This document shows positions 1 through 11,200 of a DNA stretch of 41,301 nt, piece after piece. This DNA comes from Spirochaetota bacterium (lineage in GTDB: Bacteria > Spirochaetota > Spirochaetia > Treponematales > UBA12059): contig QKAK01000120.1 of NCBI GenBank assembly GCA_003247225.1, positions 1 through 41,301 of the forward strand. The letters are read 5' to 3'. The position numbers and the translations under genes were made by a program. Numbering within the stretch: position 1 is the stretch's first letter; every line of letters starts with the position of its first letter. The notes beneath the pieces are model-generated. The model made no database searches. It saw only the letters and a program-made list of their open reading frames with translations, and was not told the origin of the DNA.

Positions 1-350
1 ACGACGAGCAGGCGGACCAGGAACAGCGAGACGCTGTAGATCGCGTAGTTCTCGCCGGCGAAGGCCAGTCCGACGCAGCTCAGGCCGAGCACGATCGTGG
101 ACGGCACAACTACCTTGACGACGCCGAATTTCATGAACAGCGTGCCGATGATCACCGTCGCGACGATGACGACGAAGCCGGCCGCGGTTACAGGCGCGGT
201 GATCGCGTTGGCCGACCAGCCGAACTGCGAGTAATACGGGGTCAGTACGTTCAGGTGATCGTTCTGGAGTCCCGAGTAGAAATACATCATGAAGATGCCC
301 AGGATCAGGAGCGGGAAAGACTTCTTGGCGAACGCAGCGTTCTTGAACAT
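1..350 (-). CDS. MFS transporter, N-terminal part (runs off left edge)
   Basis: The reverse strand from an ATG at 350 reads MFKNAAFAKKSFPLLILGIF and continues open to the window edge, giving about 116 residues. It is highly hydrophobic, with membrane segments near residues 12-30, 48-70 and 78-97. The string LNVLTPYYSQFGWSANAITA between the first two segments is typical of the first periplasmic loop of major facilitator transporters, so this is most likely a substrate permease of the inner membrane; the substrate cannot be told. A good Shine-Dalgarno (gggagga, plus 356-362) sits six bases before the start; the ATG at 354 is in another frame. It is divergent from a sigma-54 activator and has a -24/-12 promoter, so it is probably that activator's target. 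The C-terminus lies outside the window. Confidence 0.8.
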   Translation of the reverse strand, partial: MFKNAAFAKKSFPLLILGIFMMYFYSGLQNDHLNVLTPYYSQFGWSANAITAPVTAAGFVVIVATVIIGTLFMKFGVVKVVVPSTIVLGLSCVGLAFAGENYAIYSVSLFLVRLLV

Positions 351-450
351 TCATTTCCTCCCGGAGGGTTGATTGTAGCCGGCGCCGGCTCGCGCGCGCG
401 TCGACCTACGCGGCCCGAGCCAGTCGATGGCATGGTACCGGTAGTCACAA

Positions 451-466
451 AGCAATAATTATGCCA
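451..466 (-). promoter_or_regulatory. sigma-54 (-24/-12) promoter of the MFS gene
   Basis: On the minus strand this reads TGGCATAATTATTGCT. It has the GG of the -24 box and the GC of the -12 box at exactly the sigma-54 spacing (consensus TGGCAY-N5-TTGCW). Predicted transcription start is about 440, leaving a leader of about 90 nt that carries the palindrome AGCCGGCGCCGGCT (377-390). The divergent gene encodes a GAFTGA-type activator, which makes this promoter credible. Confidence 0.8.
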
Positions 467-845
467 ATTCTCGTGGTATTAAGAAATATTTATATAGATA
501 TACTATTCCATGTAGATGGCATAGCCGAACGAAGCGATCGCTCCATGACGTTTTATTCGGTTGCTTACGTTTTTCCGCCCGATGATGAATAGGATCGACG
601 TTCCTACGGGGGCATAGATAGCTACGGCGACGATCGGGTCTAAGGCCGCAGGGCGATCCACGATGGCGATTCAAGCCATCATCGCTCTTAGAATTGCATC
701 GATAATGCATAACTGAATCACTCCGGTGACAGCACTACGTCGCACGACGCTACGCCGACGCGTGATTCTATCATATTTGCTTATATATTCAATAGTTATA
801 TTTAAATACAAGCATAAATCCAAGGGTTCACGAATTTGCTGAATC
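467..845. promoter_or_regulatory. divergent intergenic region with candidate activator sites
   Basis: No gene is supported here; the short ORFs have no ribosome site and no recognisable product. The region is AT-rich at both ends (467-510 and 770-845), as expected for an IHF-type bending site beside the -24/-12 promoter and for the promoter of the divergent activator gene. Two dyads could bind the activator: GATGGC-N7-GCCATC at 662-680 and TGCAT-N5-ATGCA at 695-709. They lie about 220-270 bp upstream of the predicted start of the MFS transcript, a workable enhancer distance. The site assignments are inference. Confidence 0.4.
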
Positions 846-2468
<1,623 letters not shown>

Positions 2469-2510
2469 GCGGACCGGGCTACCCTACCGCGCTCGTCGGC
2501 CGGCCGAGCC

Positions 2511-4565
2511 TCAGTCCAGCCCCGCCGGCGACAGGAACAGCCTCGCGGCGAACGAGCCGCCGGCCAGGTCGTAGCCGGCCTCGAGCGACAGGCTCGACGA
2601 CTTGAGCCCTATCAGCGAGAAGTCGCAGCCGGCCCGCAGCCCGACGGTCAGCGCCGCCGGGAGCGCCGGGACGGCGAGGCCGGCGGGGCCGCCGGCCCAG
2701 GCGGCGTCCGCGAAGGCCGCCAGCGACAGCTTCCTGGCTATCACGAGCTCCGCGAACGAGGCCGACGCCGTAGGCGGCTCCCAGCCTAGGCTCAGCGAAG
2801 CGCCGTAGACGGCCGGGCCGACGCCGTCGAGGACGGCCGGCGCGGGGACGAATACGGCGTCCGATAGGTAGAACGGCGCGGCGGCGCCAGCGCTCAGCGC
2901 GACCCGCGCCATGGCGCCGAGCCTCGCGGTCAGCGGCCGGAGCGCGCCGGAGGCCTCGAACGGAGACAGCGCCGCCTCGGCGTCGGCCCAGGCCAGGTGC
3001 TCGCCACGGTCGACGGCCAGCTGGTGGCCGAGCCCCGCGGATAGCTCGCGCAGCGCGCCGCCGCGGTCAGCTGGACGCGCCGCGCCGTAGCGTGCGCCGC
3101 TGGTCAGGAGCCAGGCCGATCCGTCGGAGGCGAGCCCGTCGGCCTCTATCGCCGACGACAGCTCGAGACGAGAGCCGCCCCGGACGATCGCCGCCCTGAG
3201 CGCGCTCCGCTGGTACAGGGCGGGGATCGCGGCGCCGCTTATCAGCTCGCCCTCGTCGTCCCTCTCGGATAGGCGATCCCAATCGGCCAGGAAGAGCGTC
3301 TCGAGCCTGAGCCACGGCAGCGGGTCGACGCTCGCCGAGACTGACGCGGCCGGGACGAAGGAGCCGTCCCCGTACGCTCGCCAGTCGCCGCCCGCGTCGA
3401 TCGACGCCTCGAGCGCGCCCCAGCGCAGGCCCAACCCGGCGCCTACGAACGCGGAGTCCAGGTACAGGTACGGGTCGCCCGGGTAGGCGCTCGAGCGGAC
3501 CGTCGGCGCGACCGACAGGGCCGGCCTCGCCGCCGGCGCCCGCTCGAACGGAGCCCAGGCCCGCGCCGCCTCGGCGATGGCCGCGCCCCGCTCGAGGCGT
3601 ACCGCCGCCAGCGCCTCGTCGACCCCGCCCGACGCGATCCCGGCCAACCGGTCCGACATCGCGTCGGCGGACCGGTAGCCCTCGGCGTCGAGCTCGGCCA
3701 GCCGGTCGAACGACATGAACGAGAACGACTCGACCGAGCAGCGTATCCAGGTCGCGTCCGGGTACTCGAGCAGGTCGGCGACGCCGGCGCGCCGCTTGCC
3801 GATGTCTATCGAGGTATTGAGCACGATGATAGGGTTGCGCAGGTTGAGCCGCGGGTTGTCGTAGAAGGTGCTCGAGACGATGACGGTATCGGAGAATTCC
3901 CGGGCGGCGCCGAGCGGCACCAGGTTGGTAACGCCGCCGTCGATCAGCAGGTAGTCGTCCAGCTCGACCGGCGGGAAGAACACCGGCAGCGCGTAGGCCG
4001 CCTCGAGTATCGTGACCAGGTCTCCCTCGGCCAGGCGTATCTCGCGCTTGGTCCGTAGGTCCTCGCAGATCACGACGATGGGGATAGGCAGGTCCTCGAG
4101 GCGCAGGTCGCCGAGGTAGAGCCGGATCAGGTCGCTGAAGCGCCTCGGGTCGAGCACGCCGCCGGAGACCGGCAGGGTCGGCTCGAACAGCGCGCCGAGC
4201 TCGGTCCCGGACACCAGGCCGTAGATCTGGTCGGGCGACAGGCCGGCCGCGTAGAGCAGGCCGATGATCGAGCCCATCGAATTGGCGACGATGAAATCCG
4301 GCACGACGCCGTCCTCCTCGAGCCGCCTGAGCACGCCGATATGGGCGAAGGCCCTCGCCGAGCCGCCTGACAGCACGAGCCCTACCGGCTCGCGGCCGCC
4401 CGAGCGCGCGGCCACGCGAGCCCCGAAGGAATCCCCGCCTACGAAGACCGGGGTCGACGCGAGCATCAGGTCGTCGGCCGAGGCGCGGGCCGGCAGCGAG
4501 GCGAGGACGATCAGTACGGCCGCGAGCGCGGCTATCCGGCCCGAGGCGCTTGTATGGAAGAGCAT
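2511..4565 (-). CDS. patatin-like phospholipase with C-terminal barrel-like region
   Basis: An exported 684-aa protein with a signal peptide (1-30, ending PARASA). The patatin domain (about 60-330) hydrolyses acyl esters with a Ser-Asp dyad. The oxyanion motif is SGGSARAFAHIG (66-77), the nucleophile is Ser96 in ANSMGS (Ala replaces the first Gly of the usual GXSXG), and the catalytic Asp209 is in IDGGV. Residues 350-684 are a run of alternating, amphipathic strands (for example LYLDSAFVGAGLGLRWGAL), which looks like an outer-membrane barrel. Patatin plus barrel recalls PlpD-like type Vd autotransporters, though I see no clear POTRA domain between them. It is the last gene of an operon; the preceding gene ends four bases upstream. 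No cysteine for lipidation. Confidence 0.85.
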   Translation of the reverse strand: MLFHTSASGRIAALAAVLIVLASLPARASADDLMLASTPVFVGGDSFGARVAARSGGREPVGLVLSGGSARAFAHIGVLRRLEEDGVVPDFIVANSMGSIIGLLYAAGLSPDQIYGLVSGTELGALFEPTLPVSGGVLDPRRFSDLIRLYLGDLRLEDLPIPIVVICEDLRTKREIRLAEGDLVTILEAAYALPVFFPPVELDDYLLIDGGVTNLVPLGAAREFSDTVIVSSTFYDNPRLNLRNPIIVLNTSIDIGKRRAGVADLLEYPDATWIRCSVESFSFMSFDRLAELDAEGYRSADAMSDRLAGIASGGVDEALAAVRLERGAAIAEAARAWAPFERAPAARPALSVAPTVRSSAYPGDPYLYLDSAFVGAGLGLRWGALEASIDAGGDWRAYGDGSFVPAASVSASVDPLPWLRLETLFLADWDRLSERDDEGELISGAAIPALYQRSALRAAIVRGGSRLELSSAIEADGLASDGSAWLLTSGARYGAARPADRGGALRELSAGLGHQLAVDRGEHLAWADAEAALSPFEASGALRPLTARLGAMARVALSAGAAAPFYLSDAVFVPAPAVLDGVGPAVYGASLSLGWEPPTASASFAELVIARKLSLAAFADAAWAGGPAGLAVPALPAALTVGLRAGCDFSLIGLKSSSLSLEAGYDLAGGSFAARLFLSPAGLD

Positions 4566-4569
4566 TGCG

Positions 4570-5112
4570 TTACCTTTCGCGGTCGCCGGCGGGCAGCCAC
4601 GCGTGGCTTCCCGGGTACCAGTGGACGATGAGGAAATTCCAGGTGGCCGACAGGGCGCCGGAGCGTATGTCGTACAGGAGCCCCAGCGAGAAGATGCGGT
4701 CGCGGTGCCCGTAGTACGGGGTGCCGACGACCAGCGGCGACAATCTGAGCATCGCGTAGGACGCGCCGAGGCCGGGCGCCCCGTCCTCGACGACGGTCTG
4801 CAGGAAGCCCAGGTCGAGCGCCATGTTGAAGTACGTGGTCCGACGGGGCCCGAACACCGAGAAGCCGAGGATGGCGCCGGCCAGCGCGTCGCCGAACGGC
4901 GCCGGCGTCGCCCGCGCGACGCCGAAGGCCTCGAGCTCCAGGCGCTGGCCGAGCCCGGCCGACAGGCCGGCGCAGGCGTAGGCGCCGGGGCCCGGGCCGC
5001 CGCCGGCGAACGACCACGAGCCGACCGATACGCCCCATTCCTGGGCGGCCGCGCCGGCCAGCGCCGCCGTCAGGAGAACCGCCGCGATCGTGATGGTAGA
5101 TGGCCGCCTCAT
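4570..5112 (-). CDS. small exported protein, unknown function
   Basis: A 180-aa protein with a clear signal peptide (about 1-23, TAALAGAAAQ). The rest is rich in Gly, aromatic and small residues in alternating patterns (LSAGLGQRLELEAFGVA, IFSLGLLYDIRSGALSATWN), suggesting a small outer-membrane beta-barrel or periplasmic beta protein. I recognise no family. Its start overlaps the stop of the upstream gene by four bases (ATGA), and the patatin gene starts four bases after its stop, so it is translationally coupled within the phospholipase operon. A role with the two phospholipase-like products is inferred from position only. Confidence 0.7.
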   Translation of the reverse strand: MRRPSTITIAAVLLTAALAGAAAQEWGVSVGSWSFAGGGPGPGAYACAGLSAGLGQRLELEAFGVARATPAPFGDALAGAILGFSVFGPRRTTYFNMALDLGFLQTVVEDGAPGLGASYAMLRLSPLVVGTPYYGHRDRIFSLGLLYDIRSGALSATWNFLIVHWYPGSHAWLPAGDRER

Positions 5113-5663
5113 CGACGCGGCTCCTCGAAGATCAGGTACGAGAACTCGAACAGCTTAAGGCTCCAGCCGGCCGGCTCGAACCCGGGCCCGAACAGCAGCT
5201 CGGGCGCCAGGAAGCTGTAGCGCGCGTCGCCGGTCCTGAGCCTGATAGGATGCGCGCCGATGGCCCACTCCCCGCTCGGGGGGTCGAGGAAGGAGAAGCT
5301 CCTGGAGGCCGACAGCGCCGGCGCGTAGGCGCTGGCCTGGGCCATGATGGCGCGGAGCGGGTGCCGCCTCAGGCCGAACAGCTCCAGGTCCAGGCCGGCG
5401 GCGCCTTCGATCCGCCCCGCGTCGAACGGGAACAGGGGGACGATCAGCCGGAGGGAGGCGGACGGCCTGAGGACGGCGAGCTCGAACGGATCGACGAAGA
5501 GGCCGAGGTCCAGGTACTCGCCGGCCGCGTGGGCCGAGCCCTCGGAATAGCCCCTGGTCGAGAACACGACGCCGCCGAGCCACGGCGATCGCGGATCGGC
5601 CGTGACTGGCGAGGCCGCCGCGGCGAGCAGCGCGGCGAAGGCTAATGTCCTTAGCGTTCTCAT
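5109..5663 (-). CDS. small exported protein, unknown function
   Basis: A 184-aa protein with a signal peptide (MRTLRTLAFAALLAAAASPV, cleavage probably after TADP). The mature part has alternating strand-like stretches (ASLRLIVPLFPF, AAGLDLELFGLRRHPLRA, PIRLRTGDARYSFLAPELLF) and ends in YLIFEEPRR. It resembles its downstream neighbour in size, export signal and strand pattern, so the two may be paralogues or partner barrels. I cannot name a family. It starts three bases after the stop of the phospholipase D-like gene and overlaps the next start, so it belongs to one four-gene transcript. Confidence 0.7.
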   Translation of the reverse strand: MRTLRTLAFAALLAAAASPVTADPRSPWLGGVVFSTRGYSEGSAHAAGEYLDLGLFVDPFELAVLRPSASLRLIVPLFPFDAGRIEGAAGLDLELFGLRRHPLRAIMAQASAYAPALSASRSFSFLDPPSGEWAIGAHPIRLRTGDARYSFLAPELLFGPGFEPAGWSLKLFEFSYLIFEEPRR

Positions 5664-5666
5664 CGG

Positions 5667-6956
5667 CTAACCCCAGAACTGCATCAGCAGGTTTTGCATC
5701 AGGTACGGCAGGCCGCGGTAGCGCCTGGCCTCGTCGCGGCAGACCGGCCGGCAGGAGGCGAGCAGCGCGTCGAGCTCGGAGCGTATCATGGCCAGGGACT
5801 CGGGGTCGGAGACGACGAAGGACAGCTCCCTCGAGGTCGTCTGCGAGCGCAGGTTGTAATTGGCCGAGCCGACCGAGGCGAGCTTCCCGTCGGCTAGGAT
5901 CAGCTTGAAATGGAGCAAGGAGCCGACGTCGGACTCGTATAGGTAGACCGAGGCGCCCGCGTCGATGAGGTCGAGCATGCCGTAGTACGACCCGTACAGC
6001 GCGCGCGCCGTAACGTGCTCCCGCGACAGCACCACGTTGACGCGGACGCCGCGGTCGACCGCGAAGCGCACCTTGTCGAGCAGCGACGGCGTCAGGTAGG
6101 CGTAGCACTGCACGAGCCACAGCTCCTCGGACGCGAAGGCCGCGAAGCCGTCGAACATGCCGGTGACGAGGCCCGGGCTGCGCAGCCCCTGGTCGACGAT
6201 CGAGATCCGGTACTCGCCCCGATCCCCCCCCGCGGCGAAGTCGCCCGGATCGAGCCGGTCGAGCGAGTAGGCGTTCCAGGTGCGCACGAAGCTGTCGCGC
6301 AGGAAGGCCGCGGCGCCGGGCGAGTCGTACTCGATCATCGCGTCGACGCAGCCGCCGCTCCCGACGTCCCGCAGCGAGTCGTAGTCGACGTTCTGCCCGC
6401 CCGTGACCACGGTCCGTCCGTCGACGACCCAGAACTTGCGGTGGTCGCGGTCGAGCAGGCCGAGCAGCGTGAAGATGCGCCGGCCGCGGATGGGGTTATA
6501 CTCGATCAGCGGTATGCCGAGGGCCCTGGCGAGCGGCGTCGACGCCGGGATTGGCTCGGCGTCCATCGGGTAGGTCCGGTAGTACGACGCCGAGTCGACT
6601 ATCATGTACACGCGGACGCCGTCGGCCATCCGCTCGGCCAACGCGTCGAAGATGGCTTCCTGCCGGTCGATATCGGTTATGAGGAAGGACGAAATGAGTA
6701 TGTAGTCCTCGGCGCCGGCTATCAGCTCCATCGCGCGCCCGTACCAGGAGCCGCCGTCCATGTACAGGGCCGGCTCGGATGCCCCGAAGCTGGGCACGCC
6801 GCGCGACTCGAAGAAGGCGGCCGCGTCCGGGTAGGCCTCGCGATAGCGCTCGAGCTTGCCGTAGCTGGCGCAGCCCGACGCGGCGAGCAGCGCGAGCGCG
6901 ACGACGGCCGCGGCGGCGGCCCGGGACGCCCCGGCGCCTGAAAGCGTTCGTTTCAT
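5667..6956 (-). CDS. phospholipase D / cardiolipin synthase-like lipoprotein
   Basis: A 429-aa member of the PLD superfamily with both HKD motifs intact: HRKFWVVDG (H172, K174, D179) and HFKLILADG (H349, K351, D356). Such enzymes exchange or hydrolyse phosphodiester head groups by a phospho-histidine intermediate. The signal peptide ends in LLAASGC with Cys29, so the protein should be lipid-anchored on the periplasmic side; typical cardiolipin synthases instead have N-terminal membrane helices. It is the first gene of the envelope operon with two exported proteins and a patatin. The predicted promoter (TTGAGC 6988-6993, TACCCT 6964-6969 on the minus strand) ends seven bases before the ATG, so the mRNA may be leaderless. 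Substrate unknown. Confidence 0.88.
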   Translation of the reverse strand: MKRTLSGAGASRAAAAAVVALALLAASGCASYGKLERYREAYPDAAAFFESRGVPSFGASEPALYMDGGSWYGRAMELIAGAEDYILISSFLITDIDRQEAIFDALAERMADGVRVYMIVDSASYYRTYPMDAEPIPASTPLARALGIPLIEYNPIRGRRIFTLLGLLDRDHRKFWVVDGRTVVTGGQNVDYDSLRDVGSGGCVDAMIEYDSPGAAAFLRDSFVRTWNAYSLDRLDPGDFAAGGDRGEYRISIVDQGLRSPGLVTGMFDGFAAFASEELWLVQCYAYLTPSLLDKVRFAVDRGVRVNVVLSREHVTARALYGSYYGMLDLIDAGASVYLYESDVGSLLHFKLILADGKLASVGSANYNLRSQTTSRELSFVVSDPESLAMIRSELDALLASCRPVCRDEARRYRGLPYLMQNLLMQFWG

Positions 6957-6963
6957 GCGCGCC

Positions 6964-6993
6964 AGGGTAGCACGGGGCGGAACGCCCGCTCAA
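6964..6993 (-). promoter_or_regulatory. sigma-70-type promoter of the phospholipase operon
   Basis: The minus strand reads TTGAGC, 18 bases, TACCCT, then seven bases to the ATG at 6956. Transcription would start at or next to the start codon. It fits in the 44-bp gap after the M29 gene stop. The -10 is GC-rich and weak on its own; confidence comes from the same layout at other genes in the window. Confidence 0.45.
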
Positions 6994-7000
6994 GCCGTCG

Positions 7001-8116
7001 TTACATGAGGTTCTTCGGGTTCAGGCCCTCGAGCTCGGGCACGACGAAGAGGCCGTCCTTGCGTACGAGCCTGCCGTCGAGCCAGATCTCGCCGCCGCCG
7101 AACTCCGGCGTCTGGATAAGCACCAGGTCCCAGTGGACGGCCGAGCGGTTGCCGTTGAAGCAGTCGTCGTAGCTGTTGCCCGGCGTGAAGTGGATCGAGC
7201 CGGAGATCTTCTCGTCGAACAGGGTCTCCTTCATCGCGCGGGTGATGTACGGGTTGACGCCGAACGCGAACTCGCCGACGTAGCGGGCGCCCTCGTCCGT
7301 GTCCAGGACGCGGTTTATGCGCTCGTTATCGTTGCTGGTCGCCTTGACGATCTTGCCGTCCTTGAACTCGAAGCGGATGTTCTCGTAGGTGAAGCCCTCG
7401 TGCTCGCTCGGCGTGTTGTACTGGATGACGCCGTTGACCGAGCCCTTGACCGGCGCGGTGTAGACCTCGCCGTCGGGGATGTTCATCGAGCCGTCGCACT
7501 TGATCGGGGGCAGTCCCTTGATCGAGAACGACAGGTCGGTGCCCGGGCCGACGATGCGCACCCTGTCGGTCTTGGCCAGGTATGACACGAGCGGGTCCAT
7601 CGCCTTGGACATGCGCGCGTAGTCCATCGTGCATACGTCGAAGAAGAAGTCCTCGAAGGCCTCCTCGCTCATCGCGGCCATCTGGGCCATCGCCGCGGTC
7701 GGGAAGCGCAGCACCACCCAGCGGGTGCCGGGCAGGCGCGACTCGATGTGCACCTTCTTCCAGATGTTCTTATTATACAGGTCGAGCTCGTCGCCGGAGA
7801 GGTCCGACCACGAGGAGAGGTTGCGCCACGCGTTGAAGCCGATGAAGCAGTCCATCTCGTCCATCCGCTCGCGCTCGAAGCGGGCCTGCAGCTCCACCTG
7901 CTCGGGCGGCGCGTCCCTGAGCAGCGCTCGGTCGAGCGTCTTGTCGCGCAGCGACACGAAGGCGCGGCCGCCGGCCTCGTGGATAGCCTTGACCAGGGCG
8001 CGGTCGAATGCCGGCTCGACGCCGGTGTCCTGCACGAGCACGTTCTCGCCCGGCTTAACCTTGACCGAATAATTGACGAGTATCTTAGCTAGCTTCTCGA
8101 GTCTTGAATCTATCAC
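7001..8116 (-). CDS. M29 family aminopeptidase
   Basis: A 371-aa cytoplasmic metallo-aminopeptidase of the M29 (AmpS / aminopeptidase T) family, the usual size for these two-cobalt or two-zinc exopeptidases. The metal ligands expected in the C-terminal half are visible in order: Glu in DGEVYTAPVKGSVNG, Glu in VGEFAFGVNP, His and Tyr in SIHFTPGNSYDDC, and His and Asp in AVHWDLVLI. The start is a GTG at 8116 behind a GAGGAGA ribosome site; MIDSRLEKLAKILVNYSVKV is the standard family N-terminus. A TATACT -10 box lies at 8135-8140 with a TTCTGG-like -35 18 bases further upstream. It probably serves peptide turnover and stands alone between a large lipoprotein gene and the phospholipase operon. 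Confidence 0.92.
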   Translation of the reverse strand: MIDSRLEKLAKILVNYSVKVKPGENVLVQDTGVEPAFDRALVKAIHEAGGRAFVSLRDKTLDRALLRDAPPEQVELQARFERERMDEMDCFIGFNAWRNLSSWSDLSGDELDLYNKNIWKKVHIESRLPGTRWVVLRFPTAAMAQMAAMSEEAFEDFFFDVCTMDYARMSKAMDPLVSYLAKTDRVRIVGPGTDLSFSIKGLPPIKCDGSMNIPDGEVYTAPVKGSVNGVIQYNTPSEHEGFTYENIRFEFKDGKIVKATSNDNERINRVLDTDEGARYVGEFAFGVNPYITRAMKETLFDEKISGSIHFTPGNSYDDCFNGNRSAVHWDLVLIQTPEFGGGEIWLDGRLVRKDGLFVVPELEGLNPKNLM

Positions 8117-8172
8117 GGGGTTCTCCTCGGGGCGAGTATAGCACGGGGACCCTGCGCGCCAGAAAGTACCGA

Positions 8173-8198
8173 CCCCGTTCCGGCGGCTAGAAACGGGG
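8173..8198 (-). terminator. possible terminator hairpin
   Basis: CCCCGTT (8173-8179) and AACGGGG (8192-8198) form a seven-pair stem with a 12-nt loop just after the delta-60 lipoprotein gene. No clear T run follows on the minus strand, so termination strength is doubtful. Confidence 0.3.
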
Positions 8199-8217
8199 CG
8201 GATACGGACGGTAACGC

Positions 8218-11200
8218 CTAGCGGACTACGGTGAGCATGCCGAGCTCGTTACCGGCGGCGTCTCCGACGATGCCGCCTACGACGAGGTCGCCGTTAGGCG
8301 CCGCGGCGATGGCCATCGGTATAGCCAAGGCTCCATCCTGGATAGCGAGGGTATAGCGCCCGCCGGAGCCGAAGGCCGGGTCGGGTTGCCCGGTAGCGGC
8401 GTCGAGCCCTATCACGTAGGCGCTGACAGTCAACGGCTCCTCGGAGACGAGCTCGCAGCCGGCCACGTAGACCCTGCCGTCTGGATGGGCCGCGATTCCG
8501 TAGGGGTAGTCGCTCGGCGTCGAGGCCATGGCCTCCCCGCGCCAGGCCCAGTCCACGACCGGCGAGTTCCCCGAGATCGAGAAGCGGGCGACGTAGGGCT
8601 GGGACGCGACGCCGCCGGCCGTCCTCCCGACGACGAAGTAGCCGTCGTCGCCGATGGCCAGTCGGGTATGGCGTGGTTCCAGCGCCGTATTCAGGACGCA
8701 AGAACCGAGTATCGCAAAGGTGTCGTCCATATACCGAAGCTGGGCATAGCCGTCGTCGGTCATGGTACACACGGCGAAGGAGCCGTCCGGCAGGGCCGCG
8801 ACGCTGCCGGCCTTATACGACCCCGAGAGGATGGTGCCGCTTACGGCGAGGTTCCTATACGGGGTCGCGAACTCGGTATACTGATGGATCTGTTCCTGCG
8901 GCGCGCTAGTCCTCCCGAGCAGGAGGGTAGACCCGTCCTGCGCGATGGCTATCGAATAGTATATCTGGACGTCGGCGTTAGTCAGTTCAGAGCCGCTCCC
9001 CCACTGTGCGCGGCTAGCGCCGCTCGCTGGATCGACGCTCATGGCGAAGCCGCCTCCCTCTCCGGCGCCGGCGACGATGAGGTTACCCGTAGCAGGCGCC
9101 AGGGCGACCGCGTAGAACTGCGCGGGTACTCCCCCCGAGGAGTACGTCATGGAACCTGCGTCCCCGAACGCGGTATCGAGCTGCCCGGCGGGCGTGTACT
9201 TGGTTATGATACCCTCGTCGCCCAGGCAGCCGACCGCGACGATCGAGCCGTCGTCCATGGTAAGCGCGTCGTAGAAGTAGGCCTCGGCGAGCCTGAGCGG
9301 CGTCTGCGAGGCCCCGTAGACCGGGGCGGCATAGGTAGGATGCCTAAAGACGAGGGTATCCTGGGTACTAACGCCAATCTGGTTCATCGAGCCGCCGAAC
9401 CACAGGTCGCCGTTCCGGCCTAGGAGGGCCGCGTAGGCGTACTCGCCGCCAGCTGCAGAGATGACGTTACTAAACAGTCTATAGAAGCCAGCTTGATCAT
9501 TAAAAGCCGGGTCCGATTGGGGCTCTCCGCCGTTATGCAGTATACGCGTGGCGATACAACCGGGAGAGGAAACGAGATACCCTACCGCGACGATGTCGCC
9601 GCTCGGCTCTACCATGATGTCGGTGACCCGTACGTCGGCCCCGGTACTGGCGAATATGCCGTCGGTAAAGATACCGTTCGTTCCCGTCCCGTAGTACAGC
9701 GCCCCGTCGCTCGCGCGGATCGCCGTAACGAGCATATTGTCGCCTTCGTTGCCGGCTAGGTAGACGACCTGGTCGCCGGAGGGGCCGGCTATGGCGAGGC
9801 CTCCGATAGTCAATACCTGCCCGGAGACGTCGGTATAACGTATGCTATCCGTATTGCCCGAGTAGAAAATGTTTGTGGCGATAGGAGCGGCGCCGAACGG
9901 AGCCGCCAGCGCCTTCCCGTCAGGGCCCACCTTGCTGACCTCGACGCTATACAGTCCAGTCGATGAGTTATAGGAAGAGGAGGCGACGAGGATGTTCCCG
10001 TCAGCCGCCTGGGCTACCGCCGCGGTCTTGCCGCCGTCAGCCAGGGCAACGAGGCGGCCCGAAGCGCCGCCGAAGCTAGTATCCATGGCGCTACCATCGG
10101 CGAGGAGGCAGAGGACGGCACCGCGCAAGGCTCCGGGATCCAGATTGAGCGGGAGCAGCAATCGGCCATTCCTATCCACCGCCGCCTTGCCCGCGGAGGC
10201 GAAGGCTACGGCGCTTATCTCGGTGGCGTGCGTATAGTACCCGTCCCTAGTGGCCGAGTTGCCGTACGTAGGGTCGAGCCTGCCGTCGGCGGTGACGCGG
10301 GCGGCGAAGTAGCCGTACGGGCCCTCTACCGAATCGATGGTGATGCCCGACACGATGACGCGCTCCACGCCGCCCAGGTTCTGCACGGTCACGGCGTTAG
10401 GCTTGGTGGCGTGGTACTTGTCCAGGGATAGCCAGCCGTAGGAGCCGAAGCTCCTATCCACGGCCCCCGACTCGGTATACTTGATCACGAAGCCCATGAC
10501 CCGTTCCGAAGCGTCGCCCTTGTCGTAGTATTCCCCGACCGCGATGACCGAGCCGTCGGACAGCTCGGCCATGTCGAGGATGATCTCGTCGTAGGCCTCG
10601 TCGGCGGGACCGAGCGCGCTGGCGGATCCCGTACCGGCGAACGTCGCCAGGCGCGCGCCCGAGGGGCTGAGCAGGACGCCGGGGGATACGCTGGCCGCGT
10701 CCCCGTCGGCGTAGACGGAGAAGTAGACGGGGGCCCCGGCGGCCGCGCTCGGATAGCGGACGCGGGTCGCGCCTTGCGCATAGCCCGCGAGCGGCAGGCC
10801 TTCGGCGTTCCAGGCTAGGGCGCCCGGCGCTCCCGGGGCGCTCAGCACCCATGAGCCGGCGTAGGGCGGCGTAAAGGAAAAGATAACCGAGCGGCCTGCC
10901 GGCACCGCGTGCGGCCCGTTGCTGCCCGGGGCCAGGACGACGGGATCGGTCGGGAACAGCGCGGCGGTCAGGGCGTTCTCCCCCGGCCTAAGGCTTATCT
11001 CCTGATCGCAGCCTGCGTACTCGCCCTGCGGGTCCGACGCCGTCGCCGCGACGCGCCACGCGCCGGGTTCGAGCCCTTCGTAGCGCCGGGAGTACAGTCC
11101 GCCCGCGCCCGGCTCCAGGACGGCCGACTCGTACAGCTCGCCGTCCCGGTACAGCTCGAAGCGGAGCGACGCGGTCGTCGGAAGGAGCACCCGCGCGCCG

